DNA of 64,000 nucleotides. Origin: a virus. The notes below the pieces were generated by a model. It saw only the letters and a program-made list of their open reading frames with translations, ran no database searches and was not told where the DNA came from. Made by a program: the position numbers and the translations under genes. Location: positions 62,001-126,000 of the IMG/VR virus record IMGVR_UViG_3300027972_000007, one strand, 5' to 3'. Shown here in pieces: positions 1 to 6,880 of the stretch (position 1 is the first letter of the stretch; every line of letters begins with the position of its first letter).

Positions 1-2
1 CA

Positions 3-140
3 AATATATGCATAGCAGAGACAAAAGTATCAGTATCACAGTGGAATTTAGATAAACCGGAATGTGCTTGCGGCGGCAAAGTTATACTGGTTCAAGAAAA
101 ATATCGTTGTGATTGCGGACGAGTATTTTATAAAATATAG
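3..140 (+). CDS. Partial zinc-ribbon protein (C-terminus only)
   Basis: An open frame enters from the left edge and ends at TAG 138-140. The visible 45 residues contain two close Cys pairs (CACGG and CDCG spaced about 13 residues apart), a typical small zinc ribbon. The next gene starts 22 bases later. Only the C-terminus is present, so function cannot be assigned. Confidence 0.6.
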   Translation, partial: NICIAETKVSVSQWNLDKPECACGGKVILVQEKYRCDCGRVFYKI

Positions 141-162
141 TATAAAAATAAAGGGAGTAATT

Positions 163-582
163 GTGAGACAAATAAATGTTATTAAACGTGACAAAAAGCA
201 TTTCCAATACTATCATAAAAAGGTATGGAATAAAATTATTGAATATATTAAAAGAGATTTTCCTGACAATAATACTCTAATATATTCTTCTGTTATTTAT
301 GAATATAAATATGAAGCATTTAAAGAGATATTTAATATAGAAGAAGGAATTAGATCCCAATGTTTTGGATGTCATTGGTCAAAAATATCAATTGAAGATA
401 ATGAATGTTATTGTAAAGATTGCCTATTTAAGATAAAATATAAAAAAGCTTTATTTGAATATGACTCAGAAAGACAATGTCTAAATGGTTTGTATTTTAA
501 ACTTATTGATTCAGATAATAATTTAAATGTTAAAGAGTACATCAAAATCTGTATCAAAATCAGAGATTTTCCAATTAAATGA
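163..582 (+). CDS. Hypothetical Cys-rich protein
   Basis: 139 residues. I chose the GTG at 163 because an AAGGGAG ribosome site sits about 5 bases upstream; an upstream ATG at 64 would overlap the preceding zinc-ribbon gene. The middle holds a Cys cluster (CFGC, then CYCKDC) that probably binds zinc. No family recognised. First complete gene of the plus-strand run. Confidence 0.6.
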   Translation: MRQINVIKRDKKHFQYYHKKVWNKIIEYIKRDFPDNNTLIYSSVIYEYKYEAFKEIFNIEEGIRSQCFGCHWSKISIEDNECYCKDCLFKIKYKKALFEYDSERQCLNGLYFKLIDSDNNLNVKEYIKICIKIRDFPIK

Positions 583-603
583 AACATAAAAAGGAATTTT
601 ACA

Positions 604-999
604 ATGGAAACTACAGCAAAAAAACTATTAATTAAAGCAATAAGTATATGGCAAAAAACTCATGAAAGTCTATTAGAAGTAGAAGGAGAGAAGATTGATA
701 GAAATAATTTCATAGCTCCGTCAACGGTATATATAAATGAAAAAATAATTATGAAACATGGTATTTATCAATGTCCATTATGTATAGAATACCATAGAGA
801 CAATGATTGTAGCGGATGCCCAATAAAAGAACATACTGGTTATAATCATTGTGATAACACTCCATATAGAACATTAACATATTATATGATTAAAACTAAA
901 CCCAAAACAGTAACTAAAAAACTAATTCGAATCCATCAAGAAATGATAGATTTAATGAAAAAGATATTAAAAGATACACTCTGGAAATTGTATATTTAA
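604..999 (+). CDS. Hypothetical protein, CPLC/GCPIKE family, copy 1 of 3
   Basis: 131 residues with an AAGGAA ribosome site. It shares an architecture with the proteins at 6179-6583 and 12795-13163: an N-terminal KKLLIKAISIW-like helix, a central CPLC pair, a CxGCPIKE motif, a Cys-x-NTPY motif, and a C-terminal helix ending with a QEMI/LMKKI-type segment. The four conserved Cys positions suggest one bound metal. It is a phage-internal paralogous family of unknown function; this copy is on the opposite strand from the other two. Confidence 0.75.
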   Translation: METTAKKLLIKAISIWQKTHESLLEVEGEKIDRNNFIAPSTVYINEKIIMKHGIYQCPLCIEYHRDNDCSGCPIKEHTGYNHCDNTPYRTLTYYMIKTKPKTVTKKLIRIHQEMIDLMKKILKDTLWKLYI

Positions 1000-1028
1000 G
1001 ATAAAATATTAAAATGAGGTTAAATATC

Positions 1029-1292
1029 ATGAAAATATTGTTAATAATTTTATTATTTATAGGGTGTAGTAATTATTATAAAGAAATGAACGATATTGAA
1101 CTCGCAAAACATAATGAATTTATCAGTTATACTATATTAAATGAATTTCAATCTATTGCTGTTGATACATTACATAATATATGGCTTATCGAACATCACG
1201 GTAATGGTACTATAACTGATAAAAGACTAATATATTCTCCTATAAAAGAATATGAATTATTCATTATGCCAGCAGAAAAATATGGAAAATAA
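1029..1292 (+). CDS. Small putative lipoprotein
   Basis: 87 residues. The start at 1029 is preferred over 1014 because GAGGT sits just upstream of it. A short hydrophobic signal (ILLIILLF) ends in the lipobox-like LFIGC at about residues 10-14, so the product is probably an outer-face lipoprotein. The rest is polar with no recognised domain. Phage lipoproteins of this kind can act in superinfection exclusion, but nothing here proves that. Confidence 0.6.
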   Translation: MKILLIILLFIGCSNYYKEMNDIELAKHNEFISYTILNEFQSIAVDTLHNIWLIEHHGNGTITDKRLIYSPIKEYELFIMPAEKYGK

Positions 1293-1313
1293 TAACAGAT
1301 AAAAAGGAATTTT

Positions 1314-1528
1314 ATGTGTTTAGATATAATTAATAAAAAATATGATATCCAACAGAAATATAAAAAGTACAAAGTAAAAAAGAATACAAAGAATATGAAT
1401 TAGAAACTATTACAAATCATTATTATGCAAGAATAGTGTATGGAATATATGATAATAGACTTGGTTATTACTATATCTGTATAAAATGTAAGAGTAAAAA
1501 TAGAACAGAAAAACTTATTAATATATGA
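1314..1528 (+). CDS. Small gene readable only with a -1 frameshift at A-AAA-AAG
   Basis: An ATG with an AAGGAA site at 1314 opens a frame that closes early at a TAG near 1401. At 1376-1382 the zero frame reads A AAA AAG, the classic -1 slippery heptamer. Shifting -1 there gives a continuous protein of about 70 residues ending in a CIKC pair, and its TGA (1526-1528) overlaps the next ATG as ATGA. The overlap argues that the second frame is translated. Programmed frameshift, recent indel and sequencing error in the A run remain alternatives. Confidence 0.45.
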
Positions 1529-1785
1529 AAGATAAAAAGCAAAACAATTTTGAAACAATGTATTTAGGAAAATGGATAGCTCAATGTGCAGTATGTGATA
1601 ACAAAAGGCAACATTGTCCGGATGAACCCATTCATTATGTAGAATATCGAGATGAAAAAGTAGGTTTATGTGAAAGATGTTTTTCTAATTTTCAAAATGG
1701 AGCATTTGATTATTCCCGAGTTAGAAAGATACCAAGAGAAGAACGTTTATATATTTGTACTAAAAATGGAAGGATATTAAGATAA
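1525..1785 (+). CDS. Small zinc-finger protein
   Basis: 86 residues. It starts in an ATGA overlap with the frameshifted gene upstream, which suggests translational coupling. Cys pairs CAVC (about residues 21-24) and CERC (about 49-52) are spaced like a treble-clef or zinc-ribbon site; a YICTKNG turn lies near the end. No specific family recognised. Confidence 0.65.
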   Translation: MKDKKQNNFETMYLGKWIAQCAVCDNKRQHCPDEPIHYVEYRDEKVGLCERCFSNFQNGAFDYSRVRKIPREERLYICTKNGRILR

Positions 1786-1787
1786 TC

Positions 1788-1973
1788 ATGCAATTTAAAT
1801 CAGTATCTTATAATTATGCTTTAGATACAAATCTATCTACTAATTTTAAAGGTAGCAATATTCCTCATTCAGATATAGTTAAGAATATTACAACAGAAAT
1901 GATCAATAAATTAATTGGAAAGATGAGTGATATGGATATCCCTGATATTCTATATATCTATCAATATGACTGA
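1788..1973 (+). CDS. Hypothetical short protein
   Basis: 61 residues starting 2 bases after the preceding stop, with AAGGATATTAAG upstream as a possible ribosome site. No transmembrane segment, Cys pair or recognisable motif. Its end overlaps the ATG of a 21-residue ORF at 1966. Kept because of the tight operon spacing. Confidence 0.45.
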   Translation: MQFKSVSYNYALDTNLSTNFKGSNIPHSDIVKNITTEMINKLIGKMSDMDIPDILYIYQYD

Positions 1974-2031
1974 TAAACCATATTTGCAACAAGAGCAAGA
2001 AGAAAAAGAAGATTGGAGTGGAAACTTATGA
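1966..2031 (+). CDS. Possible 21-residue coupling peptide
   Basis: A 21-codon frame begins inside the end of the previous gene and stops with an ATGA overlap at 2028-2031. The peptide is very acidic/Gln-rich. It lacks a clear ribosome site, but the ORF exactly bridges two genes and would carry ribosomes to the start at 2028. It may be no more than a linker. Confidence 0.3.
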   Translation: MTDKPYLQQEQEEKEDWSGNL

Positions 2032-2357
2032 AAAATTATTATGTTGTTTTTAAAAGAAAAGGTGAAAAAGAACTTTCTCCAAGTGATTATTATATTATAA
2101 ATTCTATAGATGAAAAAACAGCAAGAAAAGAAGCGAGAGAATTACTTAAATTAAACTTTTTCGATAGTAATATACCTAAAATTGCTCGGGTTGATGTTAT
2201 TGAAGAAAAAAATTACTGTTTAGAATGCAAACTTTGGAACCCGCATATTGATGATATGAGTCCAGAAAAAATTGCTAAATATAATTTGCCAAGAATTAAA
2301 GATAATTGTAGTGCATGGTTATGTAATAATGGAACATGCCCATTTACTATCATATAA
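2028..2357 (+). CDS. Hypothetical Cys-containing protein
   Basis: 109 residues. The ATG at 2028 is chosen over 2013 because GGAG lies about 9 bases upstream. The C-terminal half carries a Cys cluster (CLEC, later CSAWLC and C-PF) compatible with a single zinc site. The N-terminal part is a short alpha/beta segment (YYVVFKRKGEKEL). No family recognised. Confidence 0.6.
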   Translation: MKNYYVVFKRKGEKELSPSDYYIINSIDEKTARKEARELLKLNFFDSNIPKIARVDVIEEKNYCLECKLWNPHIDDMSPEKIAKYNLPRIKDNCSAWLCNNGTCPFTII

Positions 2358-2382
2358 AAAATAAAGATTAAAGGAACAAAAT

Positions 2383-2619
2383 ATGGAATATAAAGTTATT
2401 AATTTAAAAAATAATAATCCGTACTTTCTACCAATACCAAACCAAATAACTGAAGGTGAAATAAATTGGTATAATAAGATTATTCTTGAATTACAAGAAA
2501 AGATTGAAGAATTGGAAAAGGTTATTGAGTTGGTTAGCAAAGAATTAGAAGAATCTCTCTGTTACAAAGGTCGTAGCGTAAACGAGATTATCGTTTCTTT
2601 GAGACAAAGAATTAAATAG
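2383..2619 (+). CDS. Hypothetical coiled-coil protein
   Basis: 78 residues with an AAAGGA site. Residues about 28-60 are rich in Leu/Ile at heptad spacing with Glu/Lys between (ELQEKIEELEKVIELV), indicating a coiled coil and likely oligomerisation. No catalytic motif. Confidence 0.6.
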   Translation: MEYKVINLKNNNPYFLPIPNQITEGEINWYNKIILELQEKIEELEKVIELVSKELEESLCYKGRSVNEIIVSLRQRIK

Positions 2620-2648
2620 AACAATATTAAATAAAAAGGATATAACTA

Positions 2649-2813
2649 ATGGATAATAATTCTAATGTTAAAAAACTAATCTATGAAATAAGAGACGAAT
2701 TCTTTAAAAGATTACTTGCTAAAACTGGTTGGGGAAGAAATGATATTAAAGAAGTATATAACGATTCATTAATTTTTATATTATCAGATAAAGTAGAAGG
2801 AGAAGTAAAATGA
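2649..2813 (+). CDS. Hypothetical short protein
   Basis: 54 residues with an AAAAGGA site about 10 bases upstream. Mostly helical and charged, with no known motif. Its TGA overlaps the next start (ATGA at 2810), consistent with translational coupling in the plus-strand operon. Confidence 0.5.
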   Translation: MDNNSNVKKLIYEIRDEFFKRLLAKTGWGRNDIKEVYNDSLIFILSDKVEGEVK

Positions 2814-3295
2814 ATTATAGTAAAATGAATTATAGTAAAATGAATTATTATGCAGAATTAATTGAAAGTTTTAAAGGTAATAACAAAAATTATTTAAAAG
2901 AGATTTCTGATGAGATAGATAATTTTAGTGCCGCACTTGCAGCCTTCACTCATGATAAATTTGGAGTAAAAATATTCTTTATAAAAGATTCTACTAACTA
3001 CATTGAAAAAGGCAATAATAATTTTGCATATTCATTATTTATTAGATCAGGATTAAAACGTATTGTATTATATTTTCATTTTAGTGAAGAAGGATACCCA
3101 ATAACAACCACATTTGATAATAAAAATATAAGTATTAGAAGTATTTCCGAGTTAAAAGACTTTTTCAAGCATTTGATACATTCTTCTTCATTCATGAAGG
3201 CTATTTTAGAATTTGTTGATAGAATTAAATTAGAAAGAGAACATAATAAAAAAGAATCTATAGATTGGGCGGATTTACGCGGATTAGAAAATTAA
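2810..3295 (+). CDS. Hypothetical protein with triplicated start region
   Basis: 161 residues. The 5' end is a tandem repeat of a 15-base unit (ATGAATTATAGTAAA) present twice and then partially, so three in-phase ATGs follow each other (MNYSK-MNYSK-MNYY). AGAAGG lies just before the first. The remainder is alpha/beta with no recognised fold. It is the last gene before an 830-base region with only one small ORF. Confidence 0.6.
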   Translation: MNYSKMNYSKMNYYAELIESFKGNNKNYLKEISDEIDNFSAALAAFTHDKFGVKIFFIKDSTNYIEKGNNNFAYSLFIRSGLKRIVLYFHFSEEGYPITTTFDNKNISIRSISELKDFFKHLIHSSSFMKAILEFVDRIKLEREHNKKESIDWADLRGLEN

Positions 3296-3333
3296 ATGGT
3301 TAGTAGAATTCTAATAAAAGGAGTAATGTTACA

Positions 3334-3398
3334 CCAATTCACTCGTTAATCATCGCTATATCGAGTAATAGCGGTATTGGAAAAGGCATTAGCGTGCC
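3334..3398 (+). other. Structured leader/ncRNA candidate
   Basis: Nested stems: CCAAT (3334-3338) pairs with ATTGG (3376-3380), enclosing CGCTAT (3354-3359) with ATAGCG (3368-3373); a second small hairpin GGCA/TGCC follows at 3385-3398. A 7-codon ORF (ATG 3327, stop TAA) with an AAAGGAG site opens just before and runs into the first stem. This could be a leader peptide with an attenuator-like fold, or an independent small RNA. Confidence 0.35.
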
Positions 3399-3426
3399 AG
3401 TAGCATTATTCCCTTAATATAATGAG

Positions 3427-3617
3427 TGTACATTTTTTGTACAATATCACATGAGGAGGTTTAAAATGAATGATATGAGCTGGCCGGGTGCTTTAGTGAA
3501 TTTAGGTCTTTTATGTGCAATAGTTGTAATAGTTTATATCTGTAAAAAATATAAAAAGGATGATTAAATTGTATGTGTGTACATTTTTTGTATATTATAA
3601 TGTACATTTTTTGTACA
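3427..3617. repeat. Three TGTACA-T5-TGTACA repeats
   Basis: The 17-base unit TGTACATTTTTTGTACA occurs at 3427-3443 and 3601-3617, with a near copy ending TGTATA at 3578-3594. Each carries two copies of the palindrome TGTACA half a helical turn or more apart. The first and second flank the small gene at 3466 and the last two are 23 bases apart, like operators or iterons. Confidence 0.7.
3466..3567 (+). CDS. 33-residue single-pass membrane peptide
   Basis: A strong GAGGAGGT site 5 bases upstream and a clean hydrophobic stretch (GALVNLGLLCAIVVIVYI) followed by a Lys-rich tail (KKYKKDD). Predicted orientation is N-out, C-in. It sits alone in the repeat-rich region, flanked by TGTACA repeats that may regulate it. 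Too small for a family call; holin-like or toxin-like roles are possible but not shown. Confidence 0.6.
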   Translation: MNDMSWPGALVNLGLLCAIVVIVYICKKYKKDD

Positions 3618-3868
3618 CTGTTATGATTTAATTTATTATAATATACTTAATCTATTATAATATACAATTATAAATTAAAGGAAGTTTTTTGAACAGATTT
3701 GACCGTTTATAATTTGAATATTGATTATATTAACAAATTTATTTTGATGTTTTATGAGATATTTTATGAATTTGAGCAGATTTGTGTTTATACAGAAGTG
3801 TTTGAATGAGAATGAGTTAATGAGGATGATGGCATGAGAATATTGGAGAAAATTTCATGATGGCGCAT

Positions 3869-4041
3869 GATGTTTTGAGAAGTTGCATGAGAATTGCAAG
3901 TTTTTCAGGATGTTTTGAGAATTTGCATGAAGCTTCATGATATAAGTAACAATATCACCCACGTCATCATGAAAAAATTCTCGAAAAAATCTTGCACAAA
4001 ATTGTCTTCATAAAATTCTCATGAAAAAATCTTGCACAAAA
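3869..4041. repeat. 40-bp-period repeats with overall dyad symmetry
   Basis: GATGTTTTGAGAA-N-TTGCATGA occurs at 3869-3890 and again exactly 40 bases on at 3909-3930. Downstream, GAAAAAATCTTGCACAAAA occurs at 3983-4001 and exactly 40 bases on at 4023-4041. The second pair is roughly the inverse complement of motifs in the first (GCAAG-T5-CA versus TG-A6-TCTTGC), so the block can fold or bind a symmetric protein. No ORF covers it; candidate origin or regulatory region. Confidence 0.55.
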
Positions 4042-4072
4042 ATATTATTTGTAAATCATTTAATTATTAGAT

Positions 4073-4101
4073 TTGACTTTTCCTGGCAAATAAGTTATTT
4101 T
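4073..4101 (+). promoter_or_regulatory. Sigma70-type promoter for the 4128 gene
   Basis: TTGACT (4073-4078), 17-base spacer, TATTTT (4096-4101). The start codon with its AAGGAG site follows at 4128. It uses the same -35 hexamer as the minus-strand promoter family, but lacks that family's palindromic -10 region. Confidence 0.5.
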
Positions 4102-4127
4102 AATATTAATCAAATATAAGGAGTTTT

Positions 4128-4538
4128 ATGAAATATCTTTTTAATTCAGGTTCTTTCAGCATTAGTGAGCCTTTAGATATTGGTAATTCTAAAGGAGTAT
4201 TAGAAGTTAAATTAAATTGTGGTTGTGGAAGTGTAACAACTTCATATATTTCTATTGGAGATTTCTTAAGGGCTGTAAAAAGTATTGATGATACATTAAG
4301 TCGAGCAGAATCAAATGCAATTTTTTCAACAATTTCACGATGGGGTCCGCCAACGCCTTCTAATCCAATATCTTATAACCCATATAATGTTAAGTGTTCA
4401 AAATATGGTTGCTGTAAGGAAAGTATTAAAAAAATAGATGAGAATAATTGCCCTTGTTGTGGAGAATTAGACGGGTATAAAAGATTAATTGCATTAGGAA
4501 TATTTAATAATTGTCCAAGATGTGGGAGAAAGCTATAA
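4128..4538 (+). CDS. Zinc-binding protein with several Cys pairs
   Basis: 136 residues, AAGGAG site, own promoter. Cys motifs: CGCG near residue 28, CSKYGCC near 88, CPCC near 105 and CPRCG near the C-terminus, enough for two zinc sites. The last pair is a typical zinc-ribbon knuckle. No catalytic residues recognised; likely nucleic-acid or protein binding. Confidence 0.65.
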   Translation: MKYLFNSGSFSISEPLDIGNSKGVLEVKLNCGCGSVTTSYISIGDFLRAVKSIDDTLSRAESNAIFSTISRWGPPTPSNPISYNPYNVKCSKYGCCKESIKKIDENNCPCCGELDGYKRLIALGIFNNCPRCGRKL

Positions 4539-4566
4539 ATCTTTAATACAATAGTCCAAATACTGC

Positions 4567-4628
4567 CTACAATTAAGGATAAACGAAAAGTAATACTTTG
4601 ATACGTCGAAAATTATCTTCAATTCTAG
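4567..4628 (+). repeat. 62-bp palindromic element, copy A (core orientation 1)
   Basis: Arms CTACAATTAAGGATAA (4567-4582) and TTATCTTCAATTCTAG (4613-4628) form an imperfect inverted repeat. The core reads GTAA-TACTTTGATA-C. It lies between two plus-strand genes, 35 bases before the start at 4663. The same 62-bp length recurs at 6035, 35586 and 61555. Confidence 0.85.
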
Positions 4629-4662
4629 GGTTAAAATAATATATACGTATTAAAGGAGTTTT

Positions 4663-4923
4663 ATGAAATTGATTTGTGGCGATTTTAAATGTGATATATG
4701 TTTCCGTTATACTTCTCATATAGTTCAAATAAGAATTGTGAAAGATTTGTTTTGGCCAGTAATAAGTGTTGTATGTACTGATTGTTTAACTTCTAAAGAG
4801 TTTTTCTATTTGGATGACGATGATGTTTTAAAATTTAATAGAGTGGAAACTACAAAAATTAAAGAGTTATATTTTAATTCATTGCATAGTAGTTCATTAA
4901 GTAAAAAGCTTGGAATAAAATAG
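4663..4923 (+). CDS. Small zinc-binding protein
   Basis: 86 residues with an AAAGGAG site. CDIC (about residues 10-13) and CTDC (about 38-41) form a probable zinc site, followed by an acidic patch (DDDD) and a basic C-terminus. Last gene of the plus-strand unit before the terminator at 5013. Confidence 0.65.
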   Translation: MKLICGDFKCDICFRYTSHIVQIRIVKDLFWPVISVVCTDCLTSKEFFYLDDDDVLKFNRVETTKIKELYFNSLHSSSLSKKLGIK

Positions 4924-5012
4924 AATTCAATACTTTATTGACTTCATTTAAAGTATTACATTAGTAAATCAATTTAGAGCTGGCTGAAATGGTGTTTTCT
5001 TTAACTACAATA

Positions 5013-5036
5013 AAATCAATGTGGTTGATTTTTTTA
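5013..5036 (+). terminator. Rho-independent terminator of the plus-strand unit
   Basis: Perfect 7-bp stem AAATCAA / TTGATTT with loop TGTGG, followed by a T run. It ends the plus-strand genes 90 bases after the last stop, facing the minus-strand terminator at 5155. Confidence 0.75.
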
Positions 5037-5154
5037 TCCCGGGGATAATTTCAAAAATATTGAAAAGTGAATCAATGAGTTATAATTCTTTTAAATACTA
5101 TTAGAAAAGCTATGTTGTAGGATAATAGGAATGATGTTATATTGGGTATAGAAT

Positions 5155-5189
5155 AAAAAACCTTATTAGAGTGATTCTAATAAGGTTTT
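5155..5189 (-). terminator. Rho-independent terminator of a minus-strand unit
   Basis: A perfect 14-bp stem (5157-5170 with 5176-5189, loop of 5) that ends in six T on the minus strand. It lies just downstream of the gene ending at 5210. Between stop and hairpin is the minus-strand sequence TCTCCTGTTT, the complement of the AAACAGGAGA leader found before several genes. Confidence 0.85.
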
Positions 5190-5209
5190 AAACAGGAGAA
5201 ACGAGAAAA

Positions 5210-5359
5210 TTATTTTATTACTTCTTCGATACGTATTATCCAGCCTGATGGTATTGCAATACTTGATTTTGCTATTTTACCTTTTGCTCCTTTGATTGTT
5301 TTGCAGTCTTTAATCTCTCCCACAACTTTTCCTGTTTCTGTTACTATGTATACTTTCAT
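5210..5359 (-). CDS. Short basic protein
   Basis: 49 residues starting after the leader TAAACAGGAGTTGATT. Begins MKVYIVTETGKVVGEIK and is beta-rich with a basic middle (KGAKGKIAK). No family recognised. Second gene of the unit driven from the promoter at 5606-5634, followed by a terminator. Confidence 0.6.
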   Translation of the reverse strand: MKVYIVTETGKVVGEIKDCKTIKGAKGKIAKSSIAIPSGWIIRIEEVIK

Positions 5360-5409
5360 AATCAACTCCTGTTTAAATTGTTTATGTTTAAGGATTAAAA
5401 ATTTATTCT

Positions 5410-5565
5410 TTATTCATCGCAACGGGTAGCACAGCATTCACAACCAGTCGTATCGCATGCTGGTTGCCACTTTGCTATTCTCGGCCACCAGACAAAACGG
5501 CGCATATACCATAAGCGTATGCGTTGTAAAAAACTTTTTTTCCTTCTCACTATTCTTCTTTTCAT
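5410..5565 (-). CDS. Short Arg/Trp/Cys-rich protein
   Basis: 51 residues, same AACAGGAGTTGATT leader as its neighbour. The N-terminal half is very basic (MKRRIVRRKK) with Trp residues and the C-terminus carries CDTTGCECC...C, a tight Cys knot. GC-richer than its surroundings. Could bind nucleic acid; function unknown. Confidence 0.55.
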   Translation of the reverse strand: MKRRIVRRKKSFLQRIRLWYMRRFVWWPRIAKWQPACDTTGCECCATRCDE

Positions 5566-5605
5566 AATCAACTCCTGTTTATTGTTTATTTTCTATTACT
5601 ATTAT

Positions 5606-5634
5606 AATATATATTATAACGCAAAATAAGTCAA
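5606..5634 (-). promoter_or_regulatory. Phage promoter (TTGACT-N17-TATATT)
   Basis: Reading the minus strand: TTGACT (5634-5629), 17-base spacer, TATATT (5611-5606), the -10 lying inside ATTATAATATATATTATAA. One of nine near-identical copies in the window. It drives the two small genes at 5410 and 5210. Confidence 0.8.
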
Positions 5635-5637
5635 GAA

Positions 5638-5892
5638 TTATTTTTTAAAAGGCATGGCCAATTCATCTTTAGAAATTTCTTTATAATTTATATAATATCC
5701 ATCAGAATTATATGACATCCACTGAAAATATCTATTCTGATATGTTATAACTTTTGGCCACTTCCAAGGGTCTTTGTCAGAATCTGAATATTTAAACATA
5801 AGCCATAAACCATTTGTACATAATGATTCTGTATGTACATTGTGAGAAAAAGGTATCATTGCATCTTTAACAACTTTAACTTGATCACACAT
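5638..5892 (-). CDS. Hypothetical protein
   Basis: 84 residues with an ACAGGAGAGAAAT leader. Aromatic-rich (WLMFKYSD, WKWPK, YFQWMSY), no Cys pairs or membrane segment. Single-gene unit: promoter immediately upstream and the next promoter begins right after its stop. Confidence 0.55.
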   Translation of the reverse strand: MCDQVKVVKDAMIPFSHNVHTESLCTNGLWLMFKYSDSDKDPWKWPKVITYQNRYFQWMSYNSDGYYINYKEISKDELAMPFKK

Positions 5893-5932
5893 ATTTCTCT
5901 CCTGTTTAATGTTTATTTTCTATTACTATTAT

Positions 5933-5962
5933 AATATATATTATAATAACAATAAAAGTCAA
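5933..5962 (-). promoter_or_regulatory. Phage promoter (TTGACT-N18-TATATT)
   Basis: TTGACT (5962-5957) and TATATT (5938-5933) on the minus strand with an 18-base spacer, inside the perfect 20-bp palindrome at 5928-5947. Drives the gene at 5638-5892. Confidence 0.8.
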
Positions 5963-6034
5963 GAAGTATTTTAACTATTTTTTAATCTATTACTACAAGC
6001 TCGAAATTCCGTATACATATACGTTATTTTCACC

Positions 6035-6096
6035 CTACAATTAAGGATAATTGGAAAGTAATACTTTGATACATCGAAAATTATCCTCAATTCTAG
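6035..6096 (+). repeat. 62-bp palindromic element, copy B (core orientation 1)
   Basis: Arms CTACAATTAAGGATAA (6035-6050) and TTATCCTCAATTCTAG (6081-6096); core GTAA-TACTTTGATA-C as in copy A. Flanked on the left by ACGTTATTTTCAC, similar to the flank of copies C and D. Confidence 0.85.
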
Positions 6097-6111
6097 ACTC
6101 TAAATATAGCT

Positions 6112-6145
6112 AAAAAACCCTATTAGAAGAATTCCTAATAGGGTT
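6112..6145 (-). terminator. Rho-independent terminator
   Basis: An 11-bp perfect stem AACCCTATTAG / CTAATAGGGTT (6116-6126 with 6135-6145) followed on the minus strand by a T run. It lies 33 bases after the stop of the 6179 gene, with the same TCTCCTGTTT tail between stop and hairpin as at 5190. Confidence 0.8.
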
Positions 6146-6178
6146 CTAAACAGGAGAAACGAGAAAAGTATTTTATAT

Positions 6179-6583
6179 CTATATGTCTTTTTGAAAGTGA
6201 ATCAATATCTTTTCCATCAAATTTATCATTCTCTGATGATAGAGAATCAATTTTTTAGTTACTGTTTTGGGTTTGGCATACTTCATATAATTTGATAATG
6301 TTCTATATGGAGTATTATTACATGAATATTTTTTTGTATATTCTTTTATTGGGCAACCTTCACATTCATTCCAAATATCTTTTTCTAGCTCGATTATATT
6401 ATATTTTAAACATAAAGGACAATTCTCCGAGTCGTGCTCGAAAATTTTCTTTCCTTCTACATATAATATATGATAGCCGCGAATGATAGTTATTTTTTTC
6501 CCATACACTTTCACTAATCTTTTATGTGCAGTTTTCCATTTATTTATCGATTTAATTAATAGTTTTTTTGCTATACTATTCAT
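6179..6583 (-). CDS. Hypothetical protein, CPLC/GCPIKE family, copy 2 of 3
   Basis: 134 residues, AAGGAATAAA site. Same layout as the proteins at 604 and 12795: KKLLIKSINKWKTAH helix, CPLC, CEGCPIKEYT, CNNTPYRTL, then KPKTVTKKLI and a C-terminal helix. Closest to copy 1 by eye (shared KPKTVTKKLI). Followed by its own terminator. Function unknown; zinc binding inferred from four conserved Cys. Confidence 0.75.
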   Translation of the reverse strand: MNSIAKKLLIKSINKWKTAHKRLVKVYGKKITIIRGYHILYVEGKKIFEHDSENCPLCLKYNIIELEKDIWNECEGCPIKEYTKKYSCNNTPYRTLSNYMKYAKPKTVTKKLILYHQRMINLMEKILIHFQKDI

Positions 6584-6649
6584 ATTTTATTCCTTTGGTT
6601 CAATTCAATTTGAAGAAATAATAAAAACAGTTTTTTCGTTATAACAATT

Positions 6650-6835
6650 TCAAGGTATCTCGGTTACAAAACGTTTTAACTTCCCACATTTATTACATTT
6701 GCAAATAGTAACGGTTTTAGACGTAAACAGCCAACGATATGAGTCAACAGCGGAAACCTTCACATTAACAAGTTTATCGATGGGTGCTGGAAACGTTTCT
6801 TTATCGAGAACAACCCAATCATGTTTGCAAAACAT
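6650..6835 (-). CDS. Small zinc protein (CKHDW type)
   Basis: 61 residues, AAAAGGAAAAT site. N-terminal CKHDW and C-terminal CKCNKCGKLK supply likely zinc ligands. Small phage proteins with CxHxW followed by CxxC are common; no specific role known. Just downstream lies the end of the 6583 gene start. Confidence 0.6.
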   Translation of the reverse strand: MFCKHDWVVLDKETFPAPIDKLVNVKVSAVDSYRWLFTSKTVTICKCNKCGKLKRFVTEIP

Positions 6836-6880
6836 ACTATTTTCCTTTTAATAATTGTTTATCTTTTTTCTGTATAAAAA

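Noticed and set aside
3427-3617. CRISPR array
   Set aside because: Three short TGTACA repeats with unequal spacing (151 and 23 bases) and no repeat-spacer regularity; no cas genes in the window.
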